Source: Myxococcales bacterium (lineage in GTDB: Bacteria; Myxococcota; Polyangia; Polyangiales; Polyangiaceae). From it: a stretch of 6,033 bases of DNA. Shown piece after piece: positions 4,201 to 6,033 of the stretch. The position numbers and the translations under genes are program-made. Under the pieces are notes generated by a model. The model ran no database searches, had not been told where the DNA came from, and saw only the letters and a program-made list of their open reading frames with translations. Position 1 is the first letter of the stretch; each line of letters starts with the position of its first letter. The stretch lies in contig JAGQIY010000859.1 of the NCBI GenBank assembly GCA_020430865.1, forward strand, positions 1 to 6,033, written 5' to 3'.

Positions 4201-6033
4201 TCAGTCCGCAGAAACCAGGCGTCGCAGCAGCAGGTTGTCCGCCATGCGGTAGCCCTCGCTCGTGCTCTGGATCACCGCCTGGTCAGCGCCGACGGTCTTG
4301 CGGATCGCCGAGACGGCGGTGTGCAGCCGAGCGTCGTGGCGCAGCGGGTGATAGGCATCGAGCTCCCAGGCGCGCACGATCAAGTCCTCCTTGCTGACTG
4401 GTCCGGGGCTGTCGGCCAGTAGCTCGAGCAGACGCCAGAGCAGCGGGCGGCTCTTGAGGTTGGTGCTCCTGCCAGCGATCCAGAGCTCGCTGCCTCGCGG
4501 GTCCATTCCCGCGGGGATCAGGTCGCCGCCGGCTTCTCGACCGCGGCTACACGGGGCGACCTCGATGCGCACCCCGGAGCGCCGGCGCTGAGCCTCCAGG
4601 AGCAGCTCCTCGTAGCGGCTGAGGGGTATGTCCTCGCCGAGCAGGGCCCTCGCTCGCCGCCGGACTGGCGGCGACTCGGACTCTGCCAGGCGCTCGAGCC
4701 CGAGCGGATCGACGTTGCCCAGCCCGCCCCCGAGGCGCACCAGCGCGGCAAGCTGCAGCGCCCAGTCCAGTCCCAGCGCGTGCGCGAGGCTCTCGAACTC
4801 GCCAAGGCTACGAGAGAGAGGGGCGTGATCGGCGCTCGACACGAGTTCGCACTCGAGCTGTGTGGTGAGCGCGGCGAGTTCGATCAGCCGATAGTCACTG
4901 CCGCGCGCCAGCTTGCGCCCGCGCTCCGCTGCGGCGACGGCGCCCTCGACGTCGTCATGGGTCAACGCGCGAAAGGCGAACACGTAGGCTGCGGTGGCGG
5001 CGACCTCGGGGTGCTGAGCTTCGGCCAGCTCAGGAGGGGCGTCGTCGAGCCCCCACGCGCCGCGATGCGCGAAATGGTGCAGACGATGCAGGTCGTCGTG
5101 CTCGGACGTGCTGGGGCCGCTCGGCGCGAGGTCTGCGCTGGGTGGCTCGCCCATGGCGAAGGCGATCTTGCAGCGCGCGCCCTGCACCGCGGCCAGCAAG
5201 TCGAGGCGCTGGTACTCGCGGGCGGCGGCTTCGACGCTCGGGCACGCCTCGAGCGCCTCGCGGAAACGTCCTCTGGCGAGCATCAGCTGCACGTCGAAGA
5301 ACTGGGTGAAGGCTCGCTGGAACGCAGAGCCGGACATCTTGCGCAGGCGGCCGAGGAAGATGTCCGTCTCGGCCAGCTCCCCGCAGTCGAAAGAAGCGCC
5401 GAGCGCGAGGAACAGCAGGCGAGCCGGGCCAAGGCCGTGCAGCCGCGCCGCGCGTTTCTCGGCGAGCAGCGGTCGCACGACGTCGCGGGCGCGGCGGATC
5501 GCCCCCGCAGTGTACAAGACCCAGCCAAGCCCCCGGCGCAGGTCGCCGTTCCGATCGTCGAGGTCCGACAACCGCGGCTCGATGCGCTTGGCGAGGGCGA
5601 CGGACTCCGCGTGCTCGGTGCATTGTCCCAGGGCAACGGCGAGCAGGATGTCGCGCTCGACGCTCTCGCTGGTCGAGCTGGGACGTAGGCCCTCGAGCAG
5701 CGTGCGCGCCGCCTGGGGCTGGTGGGAGTCGAGTGCGGTGTTCGCGCGCAGGATGTTCGCCGAGAACGCGATGGCCCGCGCTTCGCAGGCTTCGGCGTCG
5801 CGCGCCAGCTCGTCTGCTGCTTGCTGGGCTTCGGGGAAGCGCCCGGCGATGCGCAGGAGCTTGGCCCAGCGCAGGCGATCCAGGAGCGCTGGATCCGCGG
5901 GCAAGCTCAAGCTGCGAATGGATCTTGGATCCGCCAGCTCCACGGCGACCTCGAGCCGAGCGCTCGCCAGCCGTGGATCGCTGAGGTTCTCGAGCAGACG
6001 CCACAGATGCGCTTCGTAGCCTCGCTCGATCAG
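4201..6033 (-). CDS. Large transcriptional regulator: helical-repeat N-terminus and C-terminal OmpR-type winged helix (5' end beyond window)
   Basis: The frame is open from base 6033 down to TGA at 4203-4201, giving 610 visible residues with no start in sight. GTG at 5943 is only an internal codon, since upstream codons read LIERGYEAHLWRLLENLSDP and continue the same Ala/Leu/Arg-rich helical style. Residues about 1-480 look like repeated helix pairs (TPR-like, for example LRWAKLLRIAGRFPEAQQAA and DVEGAVAAAERGRKLARG), probably a protein- or ligand-binding scaffold. Residues about 515-598 form a winged helix of the Trans_reg_C type: RPLLWRLLELLADSPGPVSK, then ELDAYHPLRHDARLHTAVSA, then the wing TSEGYRM. 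The DNA-binding domain is C-terminal, opposite to SARP/BTAD regulators. No receiver-domain Asp motif is visible in the part seen. Targets are unknown. Convergent with the PARG gene, one base apart. Confidence 0.88.
   Translation of the reverse strand: MIERGYEAHLWRLLENLSDPRLASARLEVAVELADPRSIRSLSLPADPALLDRLRWAKLLRIAGRFPEAQQAADELARDAEACEARAIAFSANILRANTALDSHQPQAARTLLEGLRPSSTSESVERDILLAVALGQCTEHAESVALAKRIEPRLSDLDDRNGDLRRGLGWVLYTAGAIRRARDVVRPLLAEKRAARLHGLGPARLLFLALGASFDCGELAETDIFLGRLRKMSGSAFQRAFTQFFDVQLMLARGRFREALEACPSVEAAAREYQRLDLLAAVQGARCKIAFAMGEPPSADLAPSGPSTSEHDDLHRLHHFAHRGAWGLDDAPPELAEAQHPEVAATAAYVFAFRALTHDDVEGAVAAAERGRKLARGSDYRLIELAALTTQLECELVSSADHAPLSRSLGEFESLAHALGLDWALQLAALVRLGGGLGNVDPLGLERLAESESPPVRRRARALLGEDIPLSRYEELLLEAQRRRSGVRIEVAPCSRGREAGGDLIPAGMDPRGSELWIAGRSTNLKSRPLLWRLLELLADSPGPVSKEDLIVRAWELDAYHPLRHDARLHTAVSAIRKTVGADQAVIQSTSEGYRMADNLLLRRLVSAD

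Noticed and set aside
4197..4203. Bidirectional terminator between PARG and regulator genes
   Set aside because: Only one base separates the stop codons, and no hairpin with a T tract is evident there.
5941..5943. GTG at 5943 as start of the large regulator
   Set aside because: The frame stays open through base 6033 with matching helical protein character and no ribosome site at 5943, so the real start lies beyond the window.
4780..6019. Plus-strand frames of about 300 residues (4780-5688, 5108-6019)
   Set aside because: They are antisense to the large regulator. They are long only because stops are rare in GC-rich DNA, and no recognisable domain is seen.
1..6033. CRISPR arrays, tRNA/rRNA genes, insertion sequences or attachment sites
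   Set aside because: I saw no regularly spaced repeats, cloverleaf sequence, transposase motifs or terminal repeats in the window.

Overview
The window is high-GC bacterial chromosome with tightly packed, single-copy genes. It contains no mobile element, RNA gene or CRISPR array that I can see. The GC-rich codon use and a large regulator carrying a C-terminal winged helix of a kind I associate with myxobacteria suggest a myxobacterium or relative (Myxococcota/Polyangia). That assignment is an inference and no marker gene is present to prove it.

Layout, left to right. (1) Minus strand 1-1966: a MarR-family repressor gene followed by, and overlapping by 8 bases, a ClC-type anion channel/transporter gene. 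The ClC gene runs off the left edge just as its C-terminal CBS region begins. (2) 1967-2150: a divergent control region with a GC-rich hairpin and small dyads. A 14-base perfect palindrome sits on the marR start codon itself. (3) 2151-2504, plus strand: a small single-domain cupin with an incomplete metal-ligand set. (4) 2501-2655: a convergent gap holding a possible 35-residue minus-strand ORF whose stop shares a CTAG with the cupin stop. (5) 2656-3147, minus strand: a hemerythrin-like (HHE) di-iron protein. (6) 3148-3368: a second divergent control region, with a sigma-54-like -24/-12 element and a perfect 8-bp dyad in front of the hemerythrin gene. (7) 3369-4199, plus strand: a bacterial-type poly(ADP-ribose) glycohydrolase (TIGR02452/DUF2263 family) with an intact GGG-X7-QEE signature. 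(8) 4201-6033, minus strand: a large regulator with a helical-repeat N-terminal region and a C-terminal OmpR-type winged helix. It ends one base from the PARG gene and its 5' end lies beyond the right edge.

Functional reading: the marR-clc pair is almost certainly one operon, with the regulator probably controlling its own expression and that of the channel. The other genes are single transcription units. Hemerythrin (O2/NO/iron sensing or buffering), cupin, MarR and ADP-ribose removal would fit a loose stress-response neighbourhood, but the sequence does not prove a shared pathway. I did not find a convincing new multi-gene system. The most useful leads are the PARG gene without an ADP-ribosyltransferase beside it, the ClC with unusual residues at key positions, and the control signals upstream of hemerythrin and marR.
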